Below are positions 35,936 through 46,525 of a stretch of 64,000 nucleotides of DNA, one piece after another. Source of the stretch: Schizophyllum amplum. Its lineage: Eukaryota > Basidiomycota > Agaricomycetes > Agaricales > Schizophyllaceae. Made by a program: the position numbers and the translations under genes. Below the pieces are notes generated by a model. The model searched no databases, was not told the DNA's origin, and worked only from the letters and a program-made list of their open reading frames with translations. The stretch covers positions 124,001 to 188,000 of the forward strand of contig VDMD01000014.1 in the NCBI GenBank assembly GCA_007026445.1, read 5' to 3'. Position 1 is the first letter of the stretch, and each line of letters opens with the position of its first letter.

Positions 35936-36810
35936 GGAGGGGAGGGGACTAAGGAGTAAGGACAGAACGTACAAATTCGAGCGCGTAGTCTGTGAATGTG
36001 GTAAGTAGGCAGTCCGTATGGGCGTCAAATACACACCTTGCAGATGCGGCAAGTGCCAATTTCCCCAAGATGGCTGTGTGTCCTTTGCTGTACAAGGACG
36101 GGCAACACAGGCGTCGGCGCTTAACGCTCGAGTATGCTGCGAAGGGCGCGGGGCGGTAGAAGAGGGCGGGCGGAGGCGGAGGAGACGGCAGGTGAGAGCG
36201 CGGCAGGAGCACAGCACGGGAGGGGCGCACGGGGCGGCAGTGGAGGCGTTCGCTGGGCGAGGATTGAAGGTGAGAGACAGGCTGGGGAAGCGTGGGAGGC
36301 GCCGTTCGGACATCTGGGCCGATGGCCGGTGGCGTCGTTGATGCTTGTTTGGTTACAGCCTTACGATGTTGTTGTTTGACACCAAGGCCGCCCCTTCAGA
36401 AATGTCTGCCTCCAGCAGTTTCTGCTTCACCCTTGCCGTCGACATCCCTGTCGAGGTCCTCGCTCCCTTTCCCCACCATCCGTTGCCTGTCGTTGCCATC
36501 GCCATCGCTTGCTCTCCCGCTCGCGGGTCCCATCTGTCGCCGCCGCCGCCGCCGCCGCCGTCGCCGCCGTTGATCGCCTCACACCACCCCAAGCTTACGG
36601 ACCATTGTGGAGGCGGGCGCGCGGTCATTGTGCGCTATGTATTGCGGTGCGTGCTCACTACGCTGCTCGCACACCAGCCCTGACGTGCTCACGCCCACAG
36701 AACCCGCGGCCATCTCTCCCGAGGTGTGTCGCCTCTCCTCTCCTCTCCACCCCTCCCCTTTCCCTTACCCTCCTCCACCTCCCTCTGGCTTACCCCCCGC
36801 TGCGGCTGCC

Positions 36811-37545
36811 GGCCTCGATTTGTTCGCGACCGGCAGTCGCTGCACTCTGCAGCTCGCCCCCCCCCCCCCCCCCCCCCCCGCCGCTACGACCGGCGACTTC
36901 CCTGCTGCTGCTGGCCTCGATTTGTTCGCGACCGGCAGTCGCGGGGCGGCGGCGCTCTCCTGGTCGCGCGCCTGCGCCCTTTTTCGCGCTCCCTCGCGCT
37001 GCCCGACCTCCCTGCTGCTGCTGGCCTCGATTTGTTCGCGACCGGCAGTCGCGGGGCGGCGGCGCTCTCCCGGTCGCGCGCCTGCGCGCTCCCTCGCGCT
37101 CCCCCACTTCCCTGCTGCTGCTGGCCTCGATTTGTTCGCGACCGGCAGTCGCGGGGCGGCGGCGCTCTCCCGGTCGCGCGCCTGCGCGCTCCCTCGCGCT
37201 CCCCCATTTCCCTGCTGCTGCTGGCCTCGATTTGTTCGCGACCGGCAGTCGCGGGGCGGCCGCGCTCTCCCGGTCGCGCGCCTGCGCGCTTCTTCGCGCT
37301 CCCTCGCGCTGCCCGACCTCCCTGCTGCTGCCGGCCTTGATCTGTTCGCGACCGGCAGTCGTGGCGCGCGTCCGTCACTGCGCCCCCTCGCACCCTCATG
37401 CGATCGGCGGCTTGGCTGCTTCTGGCGGCCTCGATTTGTTCGCGACCAGCAGTCGCGGCGCGCGCCGCATCTCGCGCTCCATCGCGCACCACAATCACCG
37501 ACTTCGCTACTGCCGCCGGCCTCGATTTGTTCGCGACCGGCAGCT
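36811..37545. repeat. About 100-bp tandem repeat, 8 units
   Basis: GGCCTCGATTTGTTCGCGAC or a close variant starts at 36811, 36913, 37023, 37123, 37223, 37333, 37427 and 37518. Spacing is 91-110 bp. A run of about 20 C bases sits at 36860-36880. It lies between gene E and KDZ3, in the likely upstream region of the transposase. Large Leu/Arg/Ala frames through it are artefacts. Confidence 0.92.
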
Positions 37546-37870
37546 GTAGCGCTTGCGGTGTATTGTACTCGTGCATCTCGGTATGTGCTTCGTTTAACTT
37601 ACATCATCACACCGGTCGCTCATTGGCTATCTTTATCTGGATGTCGACATAGTAACACTCGCACACTATACCCCGCTATGAAATAACAGGCTGCATTGAC
37701 GAGATGGTAAGTACATGTGCGCGACAACGGCTTACCTGCTCAGCATCCTCACAGTCAGGCGGTAGCCGGTCTGCCATGCTACAGCCGCCGGACCCTGTGC
37801 GTACACGAGGATCTACGTACATATACTGGCTGCCTCAGGCTTGGTTGCCCCCCCCCTCTCTTTTCACTCA

Positions 37871-40800
37871 ATGGGCCGCCGTCGTGTGACGGGTGCCGAG
37901 CGCGCAAGCGCTCTGGCGCAAACACAGTCTGATCCAGGATCGGCGGGCGCTCCAGCACCACCGGCCACTCCACCTCGCCGCATACATGCTTTGCCGCAAA
38001 CGCCTGTCAGGCCCGCGAAGAACCGAGTTGCCCCCACCCAGACGCCCCAGTCCATCGACATCCGGGCAGGCAACAAGCGTCGGCGCGCCAGCAGTCCAAT
38101 CCACGCCATATACGGGCTCAGTCGGGGGTGGCAGCAGCCGGCGCGCGCTATCAATCTGCTGAGTCAGATGCCGCCAGGTCCGACTTCAGCGTCCGCGCAG
38201 GCGCAGCGGCAGGCGGACAAAAACGACCCCCCTGAAACCGAAACAGACGACGAGGACCGCACTCAACATGCGCGCGAGCGCTATAGGGAGAAGCGTGCCG
38301 ATACCGCGCATCGCTGGCAGTTCGAAGTCCTGCCTGACATCCGCGCGACTTACATGAGGTTGATGGAAGAAACCGAGAACTTGCGCTACCCTCCTCGCCG
38401 ATCGACGCCTGAGCGAAGGCCGTGTACTTGTGGTAATACGTACGGTCGCAAGCTCTCTGTGATGGTACTGAGAACACTGGGTGCGCGCGTTGTTCAAGCT
38501 ACGAATGGTGTGTGACTGACTGCACCAACAGCCGTGGAGCGAATGCATCTAACATGCTGCAAGTGCCAGCCAGCTGGTAGGCAGCTCATGGAGATTGGTC
38601 TGTTTCCTTGCGCTCCGTATCGGCCGTCTTTGGCTGTTGACCTGAACGTGCTCGACTTTGCACGTCTGGTTTTTCTGAACGTCGCGCCAAACGTCACCGC
38701 CTGGTGCAGGGCCATGGAGGCATTTTTGTTGGTCCGTGGCCACAAGCTTAACTACTCCGTGAGTACGCCCTCTTAATCGCTGTTGTCTGACATCTAACCC
38801 CAAGGGCATAATGTAGGACAATCTTAGACGTCGATTTGGATCTGCGTTGCTCTGGTACACTCAGCTGTACAATCTGGTGCAGGCGCGTGTCGATCGTGTC
38901 CTAGCGGTCGCTCGCGGCATTGCCACCAGGAAACAGGAGCAGGAGGCGATGAGACACACACCATTGTCTTCGCCGCCTCCGTCCTCTCCACCTGCATCCT
39001 CCTCTCCACCTGCATCCTCCTCGCCACAGTGCTCTCCGCCATCCTCTCCGTCCCCCAACTCAGCTCCGCTGCCGCCCCCAACATCACCTGATGATGCCGC
39101 CTCACCGACGCAGAACGTCGAGCAGGCACTCAACGCGCCTTCTGACTACCTTCGTGGTCGGTGTCCAGCTTGCTTTGGATCGGCGCGGAGAGAGAGCGCG
39201 TGCAGTCCTGATGCCCCAGATTGTCTTGTTCAGCTTGACGCGTGTTTCACCCAGAAGCACAACCTGCAGAAGCGCGATCCTGTGTTCCTGCACCCCAGCA
39301 ACATTGTGTTGGCAGAGGAGGTTTTGACAGAGACCGCTGAGCGAGTTGATGCTCTACGCGAGGCATCGCGGCGTCCTGCTGTTCGGAAGAGGCGCAGAAC
39401 GGCTAGAGAGTCTGTTAAAGCCAACGACGACGAACATGATGGGTTGCTACTGCCGGCGGAGGTGCTGCGCAACTGTGAGGATAGCTTTAAGGCGGCGCAG
39501 CAGTCCATCACCAAGGCGAACACGACGCGGCACGATGTGACCGCAGCTATGGCTCTGCTTTGTCGCCACGACATTCCGCTTTTCTGGGCCGACATGACCA
39601 GCGCGGGCGAGAAGCAGTACTATGTGGTGGCTCTCATGGACAGTTTCATCGCTCATCTACCTTTGAGCTGGACCATCGGGTTCATGTACGACATCGCATG
39701 CCAGATTCACGCCAGTGCGGTCAAACACAACATTTTTGAAGGCTATCTGCATCGCCTGCGTTTCGCGGTGTCCGTCTTCCACGCTTACGGGCACGACTGG
39801 CCGTGCCAGTTGGTCTACCACCCCCGCAAGCGCGTTGGGTTTGGCTTGACGGATGGCGAGGGGTGTGAACGCTTTTGGTATTCCATCAGCCGACTCATTC
39901 CGTATCTGCGAGTTGCAGGAGTGAGTGGATTTATGACGGTTTGAGTCTGCGCTAATGCAGCCCTAGTTTCACCTCCGACAGTACACGCTGAACAGCCAGT
40001 TTGACCATGCGACGGCGGTCAGCCTTGAAAACGCTGCTTCATGGCTTGCGCGCAAGCGTGCGTTGGTGTCTGCGAAGAGGCGGGAGGCTCGTGGTGAACT
40101 AGAAGCCTGCGGCGCTGTCGGGAAACGGCATACGTTTCTGCGAGAGCAGTGGAGTGCTCAAATCGCCCATCAAACACAGGAAGCTCCGCGTGAGTGAGCC
40201 TCAAGTTCAGCTGAGTTTGCTCTTACCTTCACACAGGTCAAAGTCGGACACGCGGCCGTACCGAAGTGGAATTAGCGATTGATCTTCGCCTGTCCGTTGA
40301 CGACGCGCGCAAGGGCATGGAGAGGGCCAAAAGCCGACGCTCGCCAGGCAACCTTGAATCTCGAGCAGAAGTTGACGCGGCCACTGCGACTCACAAACTC
40401 GCCGTCAAGAAATACAACCGCAAGGTTCGACAGCTCGGCGTGGACTCCTCAACTCAGCTGAACACGCTTCTTCACAACAAAACACTGTTGTGTCGTGCCA
40501 ACGCGCTCGCTCTCCTTCGCCGCGCGCAAACCGCGATCCTGAGGCGGAAATTGGAGCTCGAAAGGGTGTCACACTTACAGGGCAGTAAAAACGGCGGTCA
40601 GTCCTCTGCACGGCTTGCGACACGCACGTATTGATGATGAGCAGAGAACTCTCTGCGTAAACACACAAAGTCGAACATCCAGCGTCGGGAGGGTACGGTT
40701 AAAGGCATTGTCAGCAAATACAATAACGCCTGCCGCCAGCTGGGAGTTAAGATTCGAGCGCAGGTCAATCGTCGTGGCTCCTGCCGCATACGCCCACTGG

Positions 40801-41429
40801 CACCGCTTCCCACCACGGGCATATGGAATCTGGACGTCGACAATCCTTGCTGGGACGACCTGCGGTTGGACCTGGATGATGAAGACGAGGCCGCACCTTG
40901 GATGGTGGATCCCAAAGTTCGTCGGGCGATACGAGCGCTGCTTGTGGTGGATCGATGCGAGGAGGAAGACACACGCCTGCATCATGAAGAAGCCAACCTT
41001 TTGCAGTGGTTTGGAGAGGAATGGACAGCCGTTCAACAGGCGTTCAAGGACGCCCTAAAATTACCAGGTAAAGCATATTTGTTTGATATGAAGGCTGGCA
41101 ACGCTGACGCGTGGGGTGTAGACGCGCCCGCACTGCAGAACCAGCTCACGCTCCGAAAAGACAGCCTCCTGCGGCTAGCAGTGAAGTGGATTAAGCACAT
41201 TCCGCGACCGCCTGGCCCTAGCGACAAGGAGATACAGGTGGCAAGTGCAACTTGGGCCGCAGCGTCGTGCGATGCGCCGGGTGGACGAACAGGACGCCGT
41301 GGTAGCTGCTCAACGGATGGGGAGGAAGAGGAGGAGGAGGGCCCTGGCGTAGGTGGGGAGATAGACCACTACGACGAGGCTGGTGAGGAGACGCTCGACG
41401 AGGACTCGTCCGCGGAAGATGTGGAGTAG
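37871..41429 (+). CDS. KDZ3: KDZ transposase with CxC1-type cysteine cluster (1099 aa)
   Basis: Six exons, 37871-38480, 38532-38758, 38817-39920, 39967-40189, 40237-40584 and 40642-41429, join in phase to 1099 aa with no stops. The N-terminal basic tail is followed by a cysteine cluster (CTCGN, then LTCCKCQPAG, near 38425-38575) and the LLxxGLFPCAPYRPS.A.. segment typical of CxC-KDZ proteins. The catalytic domain shows LDACFTQKHN (39232-39262), FMYDIACQIH (39682-39711) and GLTDGEGCERFW (39843-39880), giving the D, D and E of the RNase H fold. The C-terminal region (LDVDNPCWDD...DRCEEE...WFGEEW) is also typical. It ends in an acidic tail. Predicted to cut the TIRs and mobilise the giant element; it belongs to a different KDZ subtype from KDZ1 and KDZ2. 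Confidence 0.93.
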
Positions 41430-41535
41430 GCTACTTAAGGACGCAGGGCCACGCGCTCTTTCTGTACCCGTAACAGATCAAGAGTTTCACGCCATGGCCG
41501 CAGGTTGTTTTGGTACGCCTCATGGCAGGCGTTTA

Positions 41536-41545
41536 CATATATAAG
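41536..41545 (+). promoter_or_regulatory. TATA box of the TET/JBP gene (CATATATAAG)
   Basis: CATATATAAG is 38 bp upstream of the chosen ATG at 41583 and 107 bp after the KDZ3 stop, so the TET/JBP gene has its own promoter. Confidence 0.65.
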
Positions 41546-41582
41546 CTGACTGCGAAGCGTAGGCAGCGTGCGTCTTCCCACC

Positions 41583-43318
41583 ATGTCCCTCGACAGCCTC
41601 AAGGCGATGCTCGGCGGTGAGTCTTTGGCTGCACTCAGCCCGGCCCTCAGCGAGAGTGGCGCCCCGTCAGTCAAAGCCTGGCAGATAGGGAGCCCCTGTC
41701 ACGTCTGACGCAGGGGGCTGGGCGGGTGCAGGCTGGCTCTTGAGCATCACAGCACTGACCAAACCCAACAGCGCGGGTGACCAGAAGTGGGGCTGCATTC
41801 AGCAACTACATAGCCGTGCCAGACACGGTAGACCTGGACCAGCTGTTCCTCGACGCGCGCGGACACGAGGAGGAGGATCCCTGTGCGGAGTCCGATCCTG
41901 AGTCGGACTCAGACGTCTATCCTTCCCGCGGGTCTTCACCCATGCCGACCCTCACCGACAGCGACGACGGCGCTGCTGTTGGCGTGGTAGACGATCTGCC
42001 CGGTAACTCCTCCGCCAGAAACTCCAAAGCGAGGAAGGCAGCTCGCCAGCGGAAGCGCAAGCGTGATGCGGCGTCACATCCGACTGAGGCAGCGAAGAAG
42101 ATCCGCGCTGGAAAGATACTGAGCGCCGAAGCTGAGCCGTCGACGTGGGACCCTGCCACGGCTGCCGTGACTAGCACGGGGTTCACGGCGCTGAGAGATG
42201 CAGGCGAGACTGGAGTACCCTCACTGTCGGCCCTCAAAGGCTTTACCTATGTCGACTGGGACGGCGTGTACGCCTGGTTTAAAACCCACACGGATGACTC
42301 TAACTGTGACCCAGGCAGCCAGTTGCGCTGACGGCGGGCGAGGAGCAAGTCGTTGTGTGCGTCCTCGCAGGGCGACCCCCCGGCAGCGACTGGGAGGAGC
42401 AGCATCAAGAGCTGTCGAGGGAGGTTGCAGCCTCTGCTTTGAAGCTGACCTTCCGGCATGAGGAGGGCGACCATCGGCGAGGGGTGTTCCAAGCGAAGTC
42501 GCACGGGATCTCTCACGGCGGCGGTCAGACGGTGGGCGAACCCTAACAGCTGAAGGAGAGCAGTTGCTGACACTCCATAGGCTCCCAGATCGCTTTTCCA
42601 TGGCAAGAGGAACGAGAAGGAGCTGGACCGGCTGATAAGGCTACCGGCCATGCGGCGCAACGCGCATTTTGCTTCAGGTGGGTGATTCACGACGCTTCCG
42701 GGACCCGACACCTGACAGCATCCGTCTCAGCTGCGTTCGATAGCTGGGAGCCTGACGCCCATGCTTACTACGAGGACGTCATGAAGAGGCTCTTCGCATG
42801 GAAGCCATCGCTAAAAGCACGAGCGCAACTTTGCAAGGTCCATATGGGCCTGCATGACGGTGAACTTTGGACCACGAACCCTGGCCGTGCCCCACCGAGA
42901 TTTCGCCAACATCTGCTTCGGGATGTGCTCTGTTACGGCCTTGGGGCGCTTTAGTCCAGACCGCGGAGGGCACATTGTCTTACGAGAGCTCAAGATGGTT
43001 GTACGCTTTCCAGCTGGGTCGACAATTCTGATACCCTCCGCCATCGTCACGCATTACAACACCAGCATCGGCGAGCACGAGACTCGGTACTCGATCACTC
43101 AGTACACCGCCGGCGCCATCTTCCGCTTTGTTGAGCACGGCTGCCAGCTTGACGCGGAGTACTATAAAGGGATGAGCCGCAAGGAGCTTCGTGCGGCTCA
43201 TCTGGCGAACGCTGCCCAGGCAGACAAGGGAAGGGGTATGCTTTCGAAGCTGCCCGTCCTTCGTCAGAAGGCCGCCGCCGTCGCCTCTGGCCTGCATGGC
43301 ACGGATGCTGGGATGTAG
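41583..43318 (+). CDS. TET/JBP-family 2-oxoglutarate dioxygenase (5-methylcytosine oxidase)
   Basis: Fungal TET/JBP proteins oxidise 5-methylcytosine using Fe(II) and 2-oxoglutarate. Exons 41583-41616, 41772-42267, 42315-42531, 42581-42677 and 42731-43318 are supported by phase. The N-terminus has a basic patch (KARKAARQRKRKRD), followed by FTYVDWDG and VCVLAGRPPGSDW. Next come the HRRGVFQAKSHGISHGGGQ segment and the double-stranded beta-helix core NFGPRTLAVPHRDFAN. That core has H and D of the HxD iron motif, TILIPSAIVTHYNT with the distal His, and ETRYSITQYTAG with the 2-oxoglutarate-binding Arg. These blocks match fungal TET/JBP. One flaw: between about 42815 and 42853 the frame shifts by one base, just before NFGP. 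It is either a disabling indel or a base-calling error. Confidence 0.88.
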
Positions 43319-43489
43319 GCAGCCTATTACGTAGGGTGCCAATATCAAGTCTGAGACATCTGCGCAGATGAGCAAAGGTTGCAGGCGGAAGATGTCCCCC
43401 AGTCGCCGCGCACGTTTCGAAGCGCCTGTGGCTCCGCCGATCAACTCGACCCTGGCAGCAAGACTAAACAAATGCGCCGACGCCGGCTA

Positions 43490-43499
43490 CATATATAAG
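43490..43499 (+). promoter_or_regulatory. TATA box of F0 (CATATATAAG)
   Basis: The decamer, identical to those at 41536 and 12136, ends 19 bp before the F0 ATG at 43519. The short spacing implies either a very short leader or a downstream start codon. Confidence 0.55.
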
Positions 43500-43518
43500 A
43501 CTTTACCGTTTGACGGCG

Positions 43519-44792
43519 ATGCTGCCCAGCGAATCAACTCCTCCCTCAGGCCCAATGTCGTCCCCAGCGCCCCTTCCCCCGCCGTCGTCAAGCCCGGCGC
43601 CATCGTCACCGCCACCCGCGGACTCGGGCCTCCCTTCCTCGCCCGACCTGCGACCAATCATATACTCTAGGTCTGCGCTATCGGCCGACATGCAAGCCCT
43701 GGAGGACGACGTGCTGTTCCTATCGGCGTGTATGACGAGCCTCATGCTGTCGACTGGGTTCGGCAGGGGCATATCCTGTACGTGGCCCTCCCAGGTCTTC
43801 GACCGGCCGCTGACAGTCGACTAGGGAGCCGAGCCTACACCGTAGAGGTGTTCCGCCTTGCCACCGCTCTACGGGCCAAGAGATACACAGACCTACACTT
43901 GCCCCCACGCACGCTGTGCCCACCATGGTCGTTCAACAGGGAGTGCCGGAGTCAGACAGCGGCGTACCTTAAGCGAGGCACGCATGAGGATCTGGCGAAG
44001 TGGCGAGCCGAAGCATACGCGCGCCAGCGCATTGACTTCAAGGGTGATCGCATCGTCACCGTTGTTCTGCATGTGGAGGGCGACCTTGGCCAGGTAAGTT
44101 GCCGCTTGTGATCGACAGCCGTACGCTGACGAATGGGTTATCGCAAGGGGAGGCAGGTCTCTATCCAGATGCACGCCTTCAGCCATATCATTGTGCCCGG
44201 CAACTACACACGCGCGCTCACCAGCAAGGGCATCAACGTGGCCAAAACCTCGCCGTTCTACCGCCTACCTAACAAGGCGCTGCTGCGGATGGACTGGATG
44301 GATACCATACCTGCGCCACTCCCAGAGTCAGGCCGAGCAGTTGAGTTGGTCATACGCCGGAAGCGGTTCATGGCCATACCTCGCCACATCATACAGAGGC
44401 AGCGCACGCCCAGGTTTGTACATGTACGCCTACACTCTCTGGTATGTTGGAGGCATTCACTGCCGCCCGCTATGTCTGACAGCCTGCAGCACAGAAAGAA
44501 CCTCTTCCGGGCTGAACTCCCGGTACTCGTCGGCGAATGGCTCCTTATGAATGGTGATGCGGGCGTTCCGGAATTTAGGGGATTCACGGTACCCGCGGGC
44601 TGCATTTTGTTTCGGTCGACTTTCGAGAATCCCTACGCCCATGTAGAAACGTACCCAGGGGAGCCCTTGGCAGTCCCCGATTTGGGATGTTTAGAGATGA
44701 GGTTCGTCGTTGTATGCAAACGGTGCTACAAGATGGGAGGGTCGATCACCACCATTCACTCGACTCAACATTACTGTGGGATGGCTGCCTAG
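43519..44792 (+). CDS. Cargo gene F0, family shared with F1 and F2
   Basis: Unrecognised family. The first exon encodes a Pro/Ser-rich leader. The best reading removes introns at about 43711-43768, 43791-43831, 44094-44158 and 44415-44489, although the first two are less certain. The core segments align with F1 and F2. They are an acidic helix ending in LAKWRA; GNYTRALTSKGINVAKTSPFY...WMDTIPAPLP (compare YARFFVSNGID...WLEPLVP in F2); and a C-terminal block ending in RFVVVCKRCYKMG (compare YFVLCRACVHKVG). The conserved C..C near the end suggests a metal site or structural pair. It lies directly downstream of TET/JBP in the same direction. The chromovirus sits 100 bp past its stop codon. Confidence 0.6.
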
Positions 44793-44892
44793 TATTACCA
44801 ACCCCACATTTCCTTTATCTACTGCAAGTTCCTTAATCCACACAACGAGGAGTTCCGTTGCCTTGCCGAGTTACATACGTTATGACCGATTT

Positions 44893-45136
44893 TGTGAGGG
44901 GACGTTATGGTGACCGTGACTCCGGTCGACCGGGCCCGGCCGACCGGGGTGTGACGTGACGCGTCGAGAGATTTTCGTGATCGCCTGCAGAGGATCCTTA
45001 GACTTGTTTTCTTTGGATCCCTCTGCAGGTGTGTGGCTATCCTCTGTACCAGTACATAGTCTTATTCATTCTTTGGATCCCTCTGCAGATCTGTGACCGT
45101 TGCTGGTGCACGTCACTCCTGAGAGTTGCCCTTACA
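44893..45136 (+). repeat. 5' LTR
   Basis: 244 bp beginning TGTGAGGGG and ending TTACA. It contains an inverted pair, CCTGCAGAGGATCC and GGATCCCTCTGCAGG, and a second GGATCCCTCTGCAG copy. I could not identify a primer-binding site for a known tRNA right after it. Confidence 0.96.
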
Positions 45137-45329
45137 GCAAAACAAGTCTACCCCCCAAGGCCGAGCTCTGATCGCCCACCATTCCGTCCTACGCTGCACC
45201 CTCGGACAGCCAGTCTTCTGCATCCGACTCAGCATCACCGGAAAACTCCCCGATCAGCGCTCCCCCTCTTGATATTCCATTATCTCTGCCATCGCCCGCT
45301 TCCTTCGCTTCTGCCCCCCTCCTGAAATC

Positions 45330-46525
45330 ATGAACGACCCAGAGCAGGAGGAGGTCCCACTGGCCCCCCTGCTGGCTTCGAGCAGTACGTCGCGCAGCAG
45401 ATGGCCCTCATGCAGGAGCAGATCGCCTCTTCCAACGCGCTCCAGCAGACGATGGCCACCCTCGTTTCCCATCTCATCACGCAGCCCGCGCCCGCTCCCG
45501 CTCCCCAGGCTACAACTGCCCGCACCTCCAACACCACGCGCGCAAAGGCGTCACCTCCTGACACCTACGACGGCGACCGCGCGAAGGGCCAGACGTTCTT
45601 GGATCAGGTCGAGCTCTACGTCTCGGCGAACACCTGGAGGGACGACCAGGAGAAGATCACCAACATCCTGACGTACTTCACGTCGGACCGCGCCCTGCGC
45701 TGGGCGAAGCGCACGGTAGCGGCCGGGGCCGCGACTGGTCAGCCTCGCTACGCCGACTGGGCCGCCTTTGTTGATGGGTTCAAGCTCGAGTTCACGGACG
45801 AGGACGAGCCCGAACGCTGTCGCCTCGTGCTCGAGGACACCGACGCGTGGCACCAGGGCAGCCGCAACGTCGACTCGTACACGTCGGAGTTCCTCGACCT
45901 CGCCCATCGCGCCGGCCTCGTCGATCTCAACGACGTCCCCCTCACCAACCTCGAGCGCACGGTCGTCAAGATGTACCGCCGCGGACTGGACCCCAAGATC
46001 GAAGGCTCCCTCTCCAAAGCGTACCGGGGCCCAGCCGCTGACGATCTCAACGCCTGGAAGGTGGCCGCGCGTAAGACCGAGCTCGCCGACGACACTCACC
46101 GCATCTTCCGGAAGCAGCACTCCGGCAAGTCGAGCTCGACGACCCCCTCTGCGCCGCGCGCGTCTGCCCCGCGCCAAACCGCCTTCCAGTATGTCGCGCC
46201 GCGCGCTCCAGCCGCCGCCCCCAGGCCTGCTGCTGCTCCCGTCGCCGAGCGCCCTCTCCCTCCCGGCGTCCCCATGGACATCGACGCGACTCGTCGCCGT
46301 CGCGCCACCGCATTGGCCACCGTCACCTGTCGCCGCTGCGGCCGGACTGGGCACTTGTCGTACGCCTGCCCGGACCGCGCCGATGTTCGCGCCATGGACG
46401 TCGAGGAACTGTACTCGGACGAGCACGCTGACGAGCTGGCTGCGTATCGCGCCGCTCTGTCTGACCTGGTGGAGCAGGAGATCCGTGCCGCCACGATGGA
46501 GGATTTCGGCAACGGTCGCGAGTGA
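45330..46525 (+). CDS. gag: Retrotransposon gag
   Basis: The structural capsid/nucleocapsid protein. The main open frame runs 45401-46525 ([16 protein letters not shown]), with capsid-like helices and a CCHC zinc knuckle, [15 protein letters not shown], at about 46327-46371. The natural start is probably the ATG at 45330 (MNDPEQEE), whose frame differs by one base. The change falls at the C-run at 45364-45369 and looks like a one-base deletion or base-calling error. The stop at 46523-46525 overlaps the -1 frame of pol, open from 46465, so pol is probably made by -1 frameshifting. No classical slippery heptamer was seen. Confidence 0.9.

Noticed and set aside
36509..37686. Three overlapping frames of 200-360 codons
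   Set aside because: Products of the ~100-bp tandem repeat; each unit encodes the same LLLASICSRPAVAG-type phrase in different frames.
37871..41429. Reading KDZ3 as a broken gene because the frame seems to end at 40634
   Set aside because: An intron from 40585 to 40641 restores the frame and joins segments typical of KDZ C-termini.
42198..42331. Stop codon in the TET/JBP gene after GSQLR
   Set aside because: A 47-nt intron (42268-42314, GTACGC to CCCAG) removes it and recreates the WDG..P...VLAGRP motif of the family.
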